In this document: piece by piece, positions 1-8,441 of the stretch
How the letters are laid out: every line of letters starts with the position of its first letter
Numbering within the stretch: position 1 is the first letter of the stretch
Made by a program: the position numbers and the translations under genes
NCBI RefSeq assembly: GCF_030646155.1
Contig: NZ_JAUTDN010000044.1
Location: forward strand, 1-45,988
DNA from: Conexibacter sp. CPCC 205762
GTDB taxonomy: Bacteria > Actinomycetota > Thermoleophilia > Solirubrobacterales > Solirubrobacteraceae
Direction of reading: 5' to 3'
DNA length: 45,988 nt
The notes under the pieces: model-generated
Seen by the model: the letters and a program-made list of their open reading frames with translations, nothing else
What the model was told of the DNA's origin: nothing
Database searches by the model: none

Positions 1-44
1 TGCACTGACGACGGCGAGGCGTCTCCGACGGTCGGCGGTCTGCG

Positions 45-1610
45 TCAGTCGATCGCAATCGCGGTCTGGTTGCGCCCGCGTTGCTTCGCGAGATAGAGAC
101 CGCGGTCTGCTCGATCGAGCAGCCGCCGCGCGTCGAGCGTGCCGGAACCGTCGAGCGCGACGCCGATCGAGACGGTCACGCCGCCGGGCACGAGCCCGGC
201 GAGGCTCGCCGTCGTCGCGGCGCGCAGGCGCTCGGCGGCCGCGAGCGCGCCGGCATGGTCGGTGTTCGGCAGCACGACGAGGAACTCCTCGCCGCCGAGA
301 CGGATCGGGACGTCCTGCTCACGGGCGTGCTCGCGCAACAGCTCGCCGAACCGCTCGAGGACGCGATCGCCGGCATCGTGGCCGTGGTCGTCATTGACGC
401 GTTTGAAGTGGTCCAGGTCGCACAGCAGCAGCGCGACCCCCGGCTGGGCTGCGATCAGCGCGTCCAAGCCGCGCCGGTTGCGCAGCCCGGTCAGAGCGTC
501 GTGCCCGGCGAGCCTGTCGAGCGACTCACGCTGGAGGACGCCGCGGTGCGCGGCCGCCGCGAGATCGATCAGCAGCGCGATCGACTGGCAGCGTTCCTCG
601 GTCGGGATCAGCCGGTCGACCGGGTCCTGCGCGATCACCAGCCCCGCGAGCTCGCCGGCTGCGTACCACGGCGCCAGGAGACAGTGGTCAGACCATCCTC
701 GCGGGCCACGGCCGTTGCTCGGCGACCGGACGTGCTCCGCGGGCAGCAGGTCGCGGGCGGCGAGCAGCCAGCACCCGGAGCTGCGGGCGGTCGCGGCGAG
801 CACCGCCGCGACCGCGGACCGCTGCAGCGGCGGCGGCCGCTCGTCGCCGCCGCGCCGCATGCTCGCGGCCAGCGGCGCCGCGACGCCGTCGGACCGGTAC
901 ACGGTCACGCGGGCGAAGCCGAACTCCCTCTCGATCGTCGTCGCGAGCAGTCTGTCGACCGCATCGCTGGAGGCGCACCCGACCAGCTGCGCGGAGACCT
1001 GGCTCAGCCGTTCGAGCTCGAGCCGCCCGACCTCCGCCGTCCGTGCGCGTCGTGCCGCGCGCAGCGCCTGCTCGGCATAGGAGCAGATGACGCGCAGGAG
1101 ACGCAGATCGCCATCGCCGGGGCGCTGGCCGGATGCGGGTTCGTCCATCGACATGAAGCCCAGCGGCGAGCCGTCGACGTCGGTCAGCGTCACCAGCAGC
1201 GCGTCTTCTGCCGTCCACGCTTGCGGATCGGCGGACGGCGCGATCTCCGGCACGTACACCTGCTCGATCTCGCTCCACGCCGAGGACCCGCCGTCGGAGC
1301 GGAAGAAGAAGACGTTCGCGGCACGCCGGTCGGCCTGGGCGAGCAGCCGGCGCAGCAGCTCGAGCGGCGTCGTGCTGCCGAGCAGCTGCTCTCGGCATGC
1401 CTGCTGACCGACGACGAGGGTGGCCTCATAGTCGTCCCACTGCGGCCGGTAGACGTTGAACACCACCGTGCGGTACCCCGCAGCGTGCAGAACCGTGTCA
1501 GCGACCACTTCCAGCACCTGCGGCAGCGGATCCTCGCTCACGCTGCGCGACAACCGCAGCAGCCGCTCCAGCGTAACGGGACCAGTGACAGTTCCCGAAT
1601 TCTCAACCAT
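45..1610 (-). CDS. GAF-GAF-GGDEF diguanylate cyclase
   Basis: A 521-aa soluble protein predicted to make cyclic di-GMP from two GTP. Two GAF-like sensor regions (about residues 20-190 and 205-350) precede a C-terminal GGDEF domain (about 365-520) that begins at the HDALTGLRNRRG signature. The active-site loop reads RLGGEEF, with GGEEF at residues 439-443, so it should be catalytically competent. An RxxD inhibitory site (REQD, residues 430-433) lies exactly five residues before it, the canonical spacing for product feedback inhibition. There is no signal peptide or membrane segment, so the signal sensed is probably cytoplasmic. The ATG start at 1610 has no convincing Shine-Dalgarno; a promoter-like element lies about ten bases upstream, so the mRNA may be nearly leaderless. 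The gene is divergent from the small gene at 1824. Family is certain; the ligand is unknown. Confidence 0.93.
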   Translation of the reverse strand: MVENSGTVTGPVTLERLLRLSRSVSEDPLPQVLEVVADTVLHAAGYRTVVFNVYRPQWDDYEATLVVGQQACREQLLGSTTPLELLRRLLAQADRRAANVFFFRSDGGSSAWSEIEQVYVPEIAPSADPQAWTAEDALLVTLTDVDGSPLGFMSMDEPASGQRPGDGDLRLLRVICSYAEQALRAARRARTAEVGRLELERLSQVSAQLVGCASSDAVDRLLATTIEREFGFARVTVYRSDGVAAPLAASMRRGGDERPPPLQRSAVAAVLAATARSSGCWLLAARDLLPAEHVRSPSNGRGPRGWSDHCLLAPWYAAGELAGLVIAQDPVDRLIPTEERCQSIALLIDLAAAAHRGVLQRESLDRLAGHDALTGLRNRRGLDALIAAQPGVALLLCDLDHFKRVNDDHGHDAGDRVLERFGELLREHAREQDVPIRLGGEEFLVVLPNTDHAGALAAAERLRAATTASLAGLVPGGVTVSIGVALDGSGTLDARRLLDRADRGLYLAKQRGRNQTAIAID

Positions 1611-1615
1611 CGACC

Positions 1616-1650
1616 AACCGCATACTAGAGCGGTCTGCGGTTGAATCCAA
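1616..1650 (-). promoter_or_regulatory. Promoter-like element and inverted repeat ahead of the GAF-GGDEF gene
   Basis: On the minus strand TTGGAT (1645-1650) and TAGTAT (1622-1627) are 17 bp apart, resembling -35 and -10 boxes. An inverted repeat AACCGCA (1616-1622) / TGCGGTT (1636-1642) overlaps the -10 box and could be an operator. Transcription would start only a few bases before the ATG. This is pattern-based inference. Confidence 0.35.
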
Positions 1651-1823
1651 TCCCAGGCCGGCGCGCCGGCTCGAAGACGTCGTCGTCACCGCGTCGCGCG
1701 TGCACCCGAGGCCTGACCGCGTCGGGGCGTTGACGAAATCTTGATGCGCGGGCGCCCGATCTTGACGAAGCCTCGACAGGGGCGGCGCGATCGTGTGAAG
1801 CGACCCGTCGTGCTTGTCCGAAA

Positions 1824-2213
1824 GTGAGTCGCGTTGTGCACCACGTCGCGCGCTACCGCCACCTGCTCCCTGTCCAGACGCGAGCCTTGCTGACCGTCCC
1901 TCGGCAACCGTCCCGCATCGATCGCATCCGTGCGTCGCTCGATCAGAGCGCGCTCGATCGGAAGATCGCAGCAGGCGTCGCGACCGTGGACGACGGGCCG
2001 CTGACGACCCGCTGCTGGCAGCTGACGCGCCCGCGCACGCGGCAGCATCTCGCCGACGCGCTGGACCGCGTCCTCGTCGGGGGCGCGCTCGTGTCGATGC
2101 TGCCGGCGGACGCCAACGGGCCGCCGTACGTCGCCGCGAGAGAGCGCAACCGCCTGTGGCACGAGCTGCACCAGTCACGCGAAGCGCTCGACCATGCGGC
2201 CGGAGGGATCTAG
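1824..2213 (+). CDS. Small hypothetical protein coupled to epimerase-like gene
   Basis: A 129-aa protein with a GTG start that I do not recognise. It is mixed alpha/polar with many Arg, Asp and Gln residues, no signal peptide, no membrane segment and no cysteine cluster; the C-terminal third (WHELHQSREALDHAAGG) looks helical. Its TAG stop at 2211-2213 is followed after two bases by the ATG of the aldose-epimerase-like gene, so the two are almost surely co-transcribed and probably translationally coupled. That arrangement, plus high-GC coding bias in this frame, is the main support for it being real. The upstream 200 bp contain two copies of TTGACGAA (1730-1737 and 1762-1769) that could be part of the promoter. 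Function unknown. Confidence 0.6.
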   Translation: MSRVVHHVARYRHLLPVQTRALLTVPRQPSRIDRIRASLDQSALDRKIAAGVATVDDGPLTTRCWQLTRPRTRQHLADALDRVLVGGALVSMLPADANGPPYVAARERNRLWHELHQSREALDHAAGGI

Positions 2214-2215
2214 GG

Positions 2216-3241
2216 ATGCCTCCGATCGTCAGCTCGGACTCGCCTGCGGTCCTGGACGAACCTCCCGCCCTACCAGATGCCCCGATCCTGGCGCCGTGCA
2301 GTCGCACGGTCGCGATGCACGACGGGTTCGAGGTCGTCACGCTCGCGTCGGCCGACGGGCTGGAGGCGTCGTTCGCGCCGCGCGTGGGCATGACCTGCTG
2401 CTCGCTGCGCGACCGCGGCGTCGAGCTGCTCGGGGAGCGGTTCGGGCTCGCCGCCTACGCGAGCTGCGGCCTTTCGACCGGGCTGTCGCTGATGCATCCG
2501 TGGACGAACCGGCTGTCGAGCTGGCGCTACACCGCCGGCGGCACGACCGTGAGGCTGCCGGTCTCGCCGCTGCTGCACACCGACCGCTGGGGCCTGCCTG
2601 TCAACGGCGTGCAGTCCAAGGGCCACGACTGGCACGTCGAGGACAGCGGCGCCGACGCCTGCAGCGCCTGGTTGGAGGCGACGCTGGCGTTCGAGCGCCC
2701 CGAGCAGCTCGCGCTGTTCCCGTTCCCCCACCGTGTTCATCTGCGGATCGAGCTGCGCGGGCGCGCGCTGTCGCTGGAGACGCGGGTCGAGGCGACGGGC
2801 AGGGTGCCGGTTCCGGTCTGCTTCGGCTACCGCGTCTACGTCAGACGCGATCCGGTCGCGTGCGCGGTCGTGCTGCCGCGCCGCCGGCAGCTCGTGACCG
2901 ACGAGCGCATGCTCCCGACCGGCGCCGCCGAGCCGCGCGGCGGGCGCGCCTTTCAGCTCGAGCGGGGCGACGTGCGCGAGTTGTTCGCGCTCGGCGACGG
3001 CGGCCGCGTCGCGGTCATGGGGACCGGCCGGCGGCTGACGCTGGAACCGCTCGCGGGCTTCCCGTTCGCGCAGGTCTGCACGTACCCGGAGGAGCCGCAC
3101 GCGACGTTGGAGGCGATGACGGCCGAGCCCGACGCGCTCAGCCACGACACCTACCCGGTCGCGACCGCCGCACGCCCGTACCACGCCGCGCTGCGGATCG
3201 CGGTCGACGACGCCTTCGAGCCGGCGGCGGTGGCGGCGTGA
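2216..3241 (+). CDS. Aldose 1-epimerase-like (mutarotase-fold) protein
   Basis: A 341-aa protein of the galactose-mutarotase beta-sandwich fold. Recognisable family landmarks are HPWTNRLSSW (substrate-binding 'PWxNRL' element), GLPVNG, a FGYRVY strand, and TLEAMTAEPDAL near the C-terminus, which corresponds to the segment carrying the catalytic glutamate (E299). In active mutarotases of this type the GLPxxG and FGYxxY segments carry the two histidines that protonate the sugar ring; here they read Asn130 and Arg206. It may therefore bind sugars without the classic epimerisation chemistry, or use another acid. Start chosen at the ATG two bases after the upstream stop. No signal peptide, so it is cytoplasmic. 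Fold confident; catalytic activity doubtful. Confidence 0.82.
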   Translation: MPPIVSSDSPAVLDEPPALPDAPILAPCSRTVAMHDGFEVVTLASADGLEASFAPRVGMTCCSLRDRGVELLGERFGLAAYASCGLSTGLSLMHPWTNRLSSWRYTAGGTTVRLPVSPLLHTDRWGLPVNGVQSKGHDWHVEDSGADACSAWLEATLAFERPEQLALFPFPHRVHLRIELRGRALSLETRVEATGRVPVPVCFGYRVYVRRDPVACAVVLPRRRQLVTDERMLPTGAAEPRGGRAFQLERGDVRELFALGDGGRVAVMGTGRRLTLEPLAGFPFAQVCTYPEEPHATLEAMTAEPDALSHDTYPVATAARPYHAALRIAVDDAFEPAAVAA

Positions 3242-3399
3242 CGCCCGCGAACGTGCAGCGCTCTGGCATGCGCCTGGGCGCGAGCCGTCCCGCGCTGATC
3301 GCCTCGGTCCGCCACCTCATCAGGGCACGCGCCGACGCCAGAACGCGGCAGGCGCCGCGTGGGCGCGCTGCCGCCGGAGGGCGCGAGTAGGGTGTCGGC

Positions 3400-4383
3400 G
3401 TGATCGTCGACGGGGCCATCTATCGCGATGGCAGACGGATGGCGGCGCCTGACAGCTTGGCGGAGCTGAACGCGGCTTGTCGCGGCGGTGAGGGGATCGC
3501 GTGGATCGGCCTCTACCGGCCCAGCGCGGAGGAGTTCGCGCACGTCGCGAGCGAGTTCGACCTGCACGACCTGGCCGTCGAGGACGCGGTCAAGGCCCAT
3601 CAGCGGCCGAAGCTGGAGCGCTACGGCGACGCGCTCTTCCTGGTGCTGCGCCCGGCGCGCTACGTCGACGCGACCGAGACGGTCGAGTTCGGCGAGGTGC
3701 ACGTCTTCGCCGGCCCGCAGTTCGTGATCACCGTGCGGCACAGCGAGGCGCCGGACCTGGCGAGCGTGCGGCACAAGCTGGAGACGCGGCCGGACCTGCT
3801 GCAGCGCGGGTCGGTCGCGATCGTGCACGCGATCCTCGACCAGGTCGTCGACGACTACGAGCCGGTCGTCGCCGGCGTGCAGAACGACGTGGACGAGATC
3901 GAGGACGACGTCTTCGACGGCAGCCCGAACGCCTCGCGGCGGATCTATGAGCTGTCGCGCGAGGTGATCGGCTTCGAGCGCGCGACCAAGCCGCTGCTGA
4001 CGATCCTCGACGCGCTGATGAGCGAGCACGGGATGGAGGCCGAGGAGCGCCGCTATCTGCGTGACGTGCGCGACCACGCGGTCCGGATCGAGGAGCGCGT
4101 CAGCGCGTTCCGGCAGCTGCTGCAGAACATCTTGAGCGTCAACCTGACGCTGGAGACGAAGTCGCTCAGCGAGGCGGCCAACAGGACCAACGAGGAGGTC
4201 AAGAAGATCTCCGCTTGGGCGGCGATCTTCTTCGCCCCGACCCTGATCGCGACGATCTACGGCATGAACTTCAGACACATGCCCGAGCTCGGCTCGACGC
4301 TCGGCTACCCGCTCGCGCTCGGCGGCATGGTCCTCAGCTGCCTCGTCCTCTACGCGATGTTCAGACGGCGCGACTGGCTCTGA
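3400..4383 (+). CDS. corA: CorA-family magnesium/cobalt transporter
   Basis: A 327-aa CorA-type divalent cation channel that takes up Mg2+ (also Co2+ or Ni2+ in relatives). A long acidic, helical cytoplasmic N-domain (about 1-265) includes the stalk segment DQVVDDYEPVVAGVQND. Two C-terminal membrane helices follow (about 268-287 and 300-319), with the diagnostic selectivity-filter motif YGMNF at residues 287-291 between them. The C-terminus is short and basic (RRRDWL), as usual. A GTG start is used; the 158 bp before it hold no other gene that I can support. Length and topology match a full-length functional member of this pentameric family. No riboswitch-like element was evident upstream. 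Confidence 0.93.
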   Translation: MIVDGAIYRDGRRMAAPDSLAELNAACRGGEGIAWIGLYRPSAEEFAHVASEFDLHDLAVEDAVKAHQRPKLERYGDALFLVLRPARYVDATETVEFGEVHVFAGPQFVITVRHSEAPDLASVRHKLETRPDLLQRGSVAIVHAILDQVVDDYEPVVAGVQNDVDEIEDDVFDGSPNASRRIYELSREVIGFERATKPLLTILDALMSEHGMEAEERRYLRDVRDHAVRIEERVSAFRQLLQNILSVNLTLETKSLSEAANRTNEEVKKISAWAAIFFAPTLIATIYGMNFRHMPELGSTLGYPLALGGMVLSCLVLYAMFRRRDWL

Positions 4384-4508
4384 GAAGGAGACGCTGACGC
4401 CGATCCGCCCAGCGCGGCGACGCCGATCAGATGGGACGGCAGACGACCTTCCCCGTAAGGGTCTCGACGACGCCGGACGGCTCGTCCGCGGGCGGCTGGT
4501 CCTGCCCG

Positions 4509-5555
4509 CTACCGCGCCGTGCGGATCGTGTTGCGGCCGCCGTCCTTGGCGGCGTAGAGGGCGCGGTCGGCGAGGGCGAGGAGGGCTTCGGCGTCGTGGC
4601 CGCTGCCGTCGAAGGTCGTGATGCCGAGGCTGATCGTGAACGGCAGGCCGGCCGCGGAGGAGGCGGTCGCGACGCGGGTGCGGACGTCCTCGGCGTAGGC
4701 GAGCGCGTCATCGGTGTCGGCGCCCGCGAGCGTGACGGCGAACTCGTCGCCGCCGAGGCGGCCGAGCGCGTCGCCGCGGCGGAGGCGGTCGGTGACGGTG
4801 CTGGTCAGGATCCGCAGCGCCTCGTCGCCGGCGGCGTGGCCGCCGCGGTCGTTGATCGCCTTGAAGTCGTCGATGTCGAAGACGACGACCGAGGAGCAGC
4901 GGGTCGCGCGCGCGGCGGTCTCGGCGTCGAGGTGCTCGACGAAGGCACGGCGGTTGAAGGTGCCGGTGAGCGGGTCCTCGCGGGCGAGCGTCTCGAGCTG
5001 GCCGAGCAGCGTCTCGACCCGCTCCTTGAGCGCGACGGCGCAGAGCAGGACGCCCCCGCCGACGATCGCGACGGTGAGCCAGAGGATCGTCCGCGGCGCG
5101 TCGGTCTCGACCGCCGGCAGGATCGCGCCGAAGCTGCCGACGACGACCAGATAGGTCAGCAGCGCCTCGCGCCGGCGCAGGAACGACCCGGCCATCAGCA
5201 GCGGCAAGGCGTAGAACATCGGCGTCAGCGCCAGCGGCGGGTCGAGCAGGGCGACGGCCGTCACGGTCAGCCCGGCGACCGGGAAGGCCGCCAGCAGCAC
5301 GACGTCGCTCGCCTCGCGCCACAGCAGCATCAGCGCCGCGACGGCGGCGGTGAAGGCGATCGCGCCGAAGGTGAAGTACCGCTCGTCGGCGGGGTCGCCG
5401 TCGGTCAGCAGCGCGAGCGCGAGCGTGACCGCCGCCGCGCCGTAGATCCCCGCGTGCATCTGGCGGATCAGCCGTCGCGTCTGCAGCGAGGCGAAGGGGC
5501 TGGTGAAGGGGTACGGGCTCAACCGCCGCAGCGTAGCGCCGCGCCAGGCCGTCAA
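4509..5555 (-). CDS. Membrane-anchored GGDEF diguanylate cyclase
   Basis: A 348-aa protein with about five hydrophobic segments in residues 32-165 (one starts IYGAAAVTLALALL, another VVLLAAFPVAGLTV) followed by a GGDEF domain (about 185-345). The signature DPLTGTFNRRAF opens the domain; GGDEF is at 268-272, preceded by the RxxD inhibitory site RRGD with the canonical five-residue spacing. It should synthesise c-di-GMP under control of its membrane region, with product inhibition. The N-terminus is uncertain: the longest frame uses TTG at 5555; a TTG at 5522 or the ATG at 5459 are alternatives, the last leaving the membrane region intact. It is convergent with corA and stands upstream of the CPBP gene's 3' end, apparently as a single gene. 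Confidence 0.9.
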   Translation of the reverse strand: MTAWRGATLRRLSPYPFTSPFASLQTRRLIRQMHAGIYGAAAVTLALALLTDGDPADERYFTFGAIAFTAAVAALMLLWREASDVVLLAAFPVAGLTVTAVALLDPPLALTPMFYALPLLMAGSFLRRREALLTYLVVVGSFGAILPAVETDAPRTILWLTVAIVGGGVLLCAVALKERVETLLGQLETLAREDPLTGTFNRRAFVEHLDAETAARATRCSSVVVFDIDDFKAINDRGGHAAGDEALRILTSTVTDRLRRGDALGRLGGDEFAVTLAGADTDDALAYAEDVRTRVATASSAAGLPFTISLGITTFDGSGHDAEALLALADRALYAAKDGGRNTIRTAR

Positions 5556-5594
5556 ACGCCTACGCTGCGGCGGCGACCAGGGGCGCGCGCCCGC

Positions 5595-6380
5595 TCAGGG
5601 CGCGGGCTCGATGCGCCGCCGGCGGTGCCAGACGAGCAGCGCGAGCGCGAGCATCGCGACGATCACGACGGCGACGAGCGGGGAGGCGTCGGGGTCGACG
5701 CCGACCTGGCCGGAGAGGATCGTGAAGTCCTGCGAGGCGTGGACGGCCATCGCCAGCCAGATCACGCCGGCCCAGCGGCGGGTGAGGTAGAGGAAGTAGC
5801 CGGTCAGCGAGACGGCGATCGCCTGGAAGATCGCTCTGGCGCCGGTCGCGAGCGCGTTGCTGAGATGGACGGCGCCGAAGACGATCGAGCTGTAGAGCGC
5901 GACCTTGGCCTCGGTCAGGCCCATGCGGCGCATCGTGACGACGCCGATGCCGCGGAACATCAGCTCCTCGGTGAAGCCGACGAGGCAGACGAGCGCGACG
6001 AGCATCACGACGAGCCCGGCCTTCTGGTCGAGCAGGTTGCCCCAGCTGGCGCCGACGAGCGCCGCCAGCAGCAGCGCGATCGGGATCGCGCCCACCCACC
6101 GCCGCGTGCGGCGCGGCTCGTGCACGATCTCGGGCCACCAGCCGAGCCAGGTCGCGACCGCGATCGCGAACAGGGACGACAGCGCGATCGGGATCAGCGT
6201 CGACTCCAGCAGGCCGCGCGCGGTCTCCAGCGCGTCGTCGGCGCCGACGTCGGTGCCGATCAGGCGACCGCCGCCCTGGATGATCGCGAGGTAGGCGATC
6301 ACGACGAGCAGGAACTGCCACCACGTCAGCGAGCGGCCGCTGGTGGCGGTGGGGCCGGTCTCGGTCGGCGTCGCGTCCAT
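5595..6380 (-). CDS. CPBP family intramembrane metalloprotease
   Basis: A 261-aa polytopic membrane protein of the CAAX protease/bacteriocin-processing (Abi) family. The diagnostic motif 1 EELMFR is at residues 138-143 (two Glu and the Arg), and motif 2 FGAVHL places its histidine at 172; a further late motif, AMAVHASQDF, carries the third conserved histidine. About seven to eight hydrophobic helices are visible, ending in a basic tail (HRRRRIEP). I start it at the ATG 6380; the same frame stays open far upstream on the minus strand but that extension overlaps the real plus-strand genes. Its substrate is unknown; no prenyl-protein or bacteriocin gene is nearby. It is divergent from the alkylsulfatase gene with a strong palindrome between them. 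Confidence 0.9.
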   Translation of the reverse strand: MDATPTETGPTATSGRSLTWWQFLLVVIAYLAIIQGGGRLIGTDVGADDALETARGLLESTLIPIALSSLFAIAVATWLGWWPEIVHEPRRTRRWVGAIPIALLLAALVGASWGNLLDQKAGLVVMLVALVCLVGFTEELMFRGIGVVTMRRMGLTEAKVALYSSIVFGAVHLSNALATGARAIFQAIAVSLTGYFLYLTRRWAGVIWLAMAVHASQDFTILSGQVGVDPDASPLVAVVIVAMLALALLVWHRRRRIEPAP

Positions 6381-6420
6381 GCTGCGGGCGAGCCTAGACG
6401 AGCGAGCGGCGTGCGACGCC

Positions 6421-6437
6421 TCACCCGGCCCGGGTGA
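6421..6437. promoter_or_regulatory. Palindromic operator candidate between divergent genes
   Basis: TCACCCGGCCCGGGTGA is a perfect palindrome with 8-bp arms around a single C. It lies in the 114-bp space between the CPBP protease gene (start 6380) and the alkylsulfatase gene (start 6495). Another half-site-like TCACCCG follows at about 6445. The position suits a repressor acting on one or both genes; no regulator of a matching family adjoins it. Confidence 0.4.
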
Positions 6438-6494
6438 CGCCCGCTCACCCGCGGCAGCCGGACGATCGCGCCGGACCGAACGACCGAGGGGAAG

Positions 6495-8399
6495 ATGAGC
6501 GATCCACGGCGGGACGCGACCGCGGCGACGCGCGCGGCGAACGAGGCGATGGCGGCCGGGCTGCCGTTCGAGGACAGACGCGACTTCGAGGAGGCGGCGC
6601 GGGGCCTGATCGCGCCGCTGCCCGACGGCGGCAGAGTGACGAGCAGCGACGGGCGCACGATCTGGGACCTGTCGCGCTTCGACTTCATCCACGCGCACGC
6701 GCCGGCGCCGGAGACGGTCAACCCGAGCCTGTGGCGGCAGATGCAGCTGACGGTCCAGGGCGGCCTCTACGAGGTCGTCCCCGGGCTCTACCAGGTGCGC
6801 ACGCTCGACCTCTCGAACATCACCTTCGTCGAGGGCGACACGGGCGTGATCGCCTTCGACCCGCTGATCTCGGCCGAGACGGCGGCCGCGGCGCTGGAGC
6901 TGTACCACGCCCACCGCCCGCGCAGACCGATCGTCGCGGTCGTCTACTCGCACAGCCACGTCGACCACTTCGGCGGCATCCGCGGGATCGTCGACGAGGC
7001 CGACGTGACGGCCGGCAAGGTGAGAATCGTCGCGCCCGAGGGGTTCCTGGAGGCGGCGGTGGCGGAGAACGTGCTCGCCGGCAACGTGATGAGCCGCCGC
7101 GCCAGCTACATGTACGGCAACCTGCTGCCGGCCGACCCGAAGGGGCAGGTCGGCGCCGGGCTCGGCGTCACCACCTCGGCCGGCAGCGTGACGCTGATCC
7201 CGCCGACGCACACGGTCTCGGAGACCGGCGAGCGGATGACGATCGACGGCCTGGAGTTCGAGTTCATGATGGCGCCCGACAGCGAGGCGCCGGCCGAGAT
7301 GCACTGGTTCATCGATCGCTTCAAGGCGCTGACGGCGGCCGAGAACTGCTGCCACACGCTCCACAACACCTACACGATCCGCGGCGCGAAGATCCGTGAC
7401 CCGCTGGCCTGGTCGAAGTACCTGGAGCAGACCGTCGAGCTGTGGGGCGATCGCGTCGAGGTGATGTTCGGCATGCACCACTGGCCGGCGTGGGGCCGCG
7501 AGCGGGTGCTGGAGCTGCTGGAGCTGGGGCGCGACGGCTACCGCTTCATCAACGACGAGACGCTGCGGCTGGCCAACCACGGCTTCACGCCCGGCGAGAT
7601 CGCCGAGCAGGTGCAGTTCCCGCCGCGGCTGAGCAGACACTGGGCGATGCGCGGCTACTACGGCACGCTCAACCACAACGTCAAGGCGACCTACGTCAAC
7701 TACCTCGGCTGGTTCGACGGCAACCCCGCCAACCTGCACACGCTGCCGCCGGTCGAGGCCGGCAGACGCTACGTCGCGTTCATGGGCGGCGCCGACGCGC
7801 TGCTGGGCAGAGCGCAGGGGGCCTACGAGCTGGGCGACTACCGCTGGGTCGTCGAGGTCGTCAACCACCTCGTCTTCGCCGACCCGTCCAACGGCGCGGC
7901 GCGCGAGCTGCAGGCGGCGGCGCTGGAGCAGCTCGGCTACCAGTCGGAGTCCGGCCCCTGGCGCAACTTCCACCTGTCGGCCGCGAAGGAGCTGCGCGAG
8001 GGCGTCAGACGGTTCGCGACGCCGAGCACGGCGAGCGCCGACATGGTGCGCTCGATGAGCCTCACGCTCTTCTTCGACTACCTCGGCGTGCGGCTCAACG
8101 GCGCCAAGGCCGGCGACCGCGAGATCGCGATCGCCTGCGACATCCCCGACCTCGGCGAGCAGTGGACGCTGCTCGTCCGCAACGGCGCGCTGAGCGAGCG
8201 CCGCGGCCTCGCCGACGGCGCCGACGCGACGCTGACGGTCGCCCGCGCCGACCTCGACGCGATCATCCTCGGCACGGCGACGCTGCCGGACCTGCTCGCG
8301 GCCGGCACGGTCACGCTCGACGGCGACGCCGGCGCCGTCCGCGACTTCCTCGGCCTGCTCGACGAGTTCGACTTCTGGTTCGACATCGTCACACCGTGA
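6495..8399 (+). CDS. Alkylsulfatase-type metallo-beta-lactamase (SdsA/BDS1 family)
   Basis: A 634-aa enzyme with the three-part layout of type III alkylsulfatases, which cleave alkyl sulfate esters such as SDS to alcohol and sulfate. The metallo-beta-lactamase domain (about 95-330) carries HSHVDH at 153-158 and the second zinc-ligand segment AENCCHTLHN around 282-291; GMHHWPAWG follows. An alpha-helical dimerisation domain comes next (about 390-510), then an SCP2-like hydrophobic-binding domain (about 515-630). No signal peptide is apparent, unlike the secreted Pseudomonas SdsA1, so it would act in the cytoplasm. A good ribosome site (gaggggaag) precedes the ATG. The Crp-like regulator starts 42 bp downstream on the same strand. 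Substrate specificity cannot be read from the sequence. Confidence 0.92.
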   Translation: MSDPRRDATAATRAANEAMAAGLPFEDRRDFEEAARGLIAPLPDGGRVTSSDGRTIWDLSRFDFIHAHAPAPETVNPSLWRQMQLTVQGGLYEVVPGLYQVRTLDLSNITFVEGDTGVIAFDPLISAETAAAALELYHAHRPRRPIVAVVYSHSHVDHFGGIRGIVDEADVTAGKVRIVAPEGFLEAAVAENVLAGNVMSRRASYMYGNLLPADPKGQVGAGLGVTTSAGSVTLIPPTHTVSETGERMTIDGLEFEFMMAPDSEAPAEMHWFIDRFKALTAAENCCHTLHNTYTIRGAKIRDPLAWSKYLEQTVELWGDRVEVMFGMHHWPAWGRERVLELLELGRDGYRFINDETLRLANHGFTPGEIAEQVQFPPRLSRHWAMRGYYGTLNHNVKATYVNYLGWFDGNPANLHTLPPVEAGRRYVAFMGGADALLGRAQGAYELGDYRWVVEVVNHLVFADPSNGAARELQAAALEQLGYQSESGPWRNFHLSAAKELREGVRRFATPSTASADMVRSMSLTLFFDYLGVRLNGAKAGDREIAIACDIPDLGEQWTLLVRNGALSERRGLADGADATLTVARADLDAIILGTATLPDLLAAGTVTLDGDAGAVRDFLGLLDEFDFWFDIVTP

Positions 8400-8441
8400 G
8401 ATCCGACATGTTTCCGGAAGAATGCGGGAACGTGCACGCCT

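Noticed and set aside
5595..6380. CPBP protein as a bacteriocin-immunity or maturation gene
   Set aside because: No bacteriocin precursor, leader peptide or ABC exporter is near; family membership alone does not support it.
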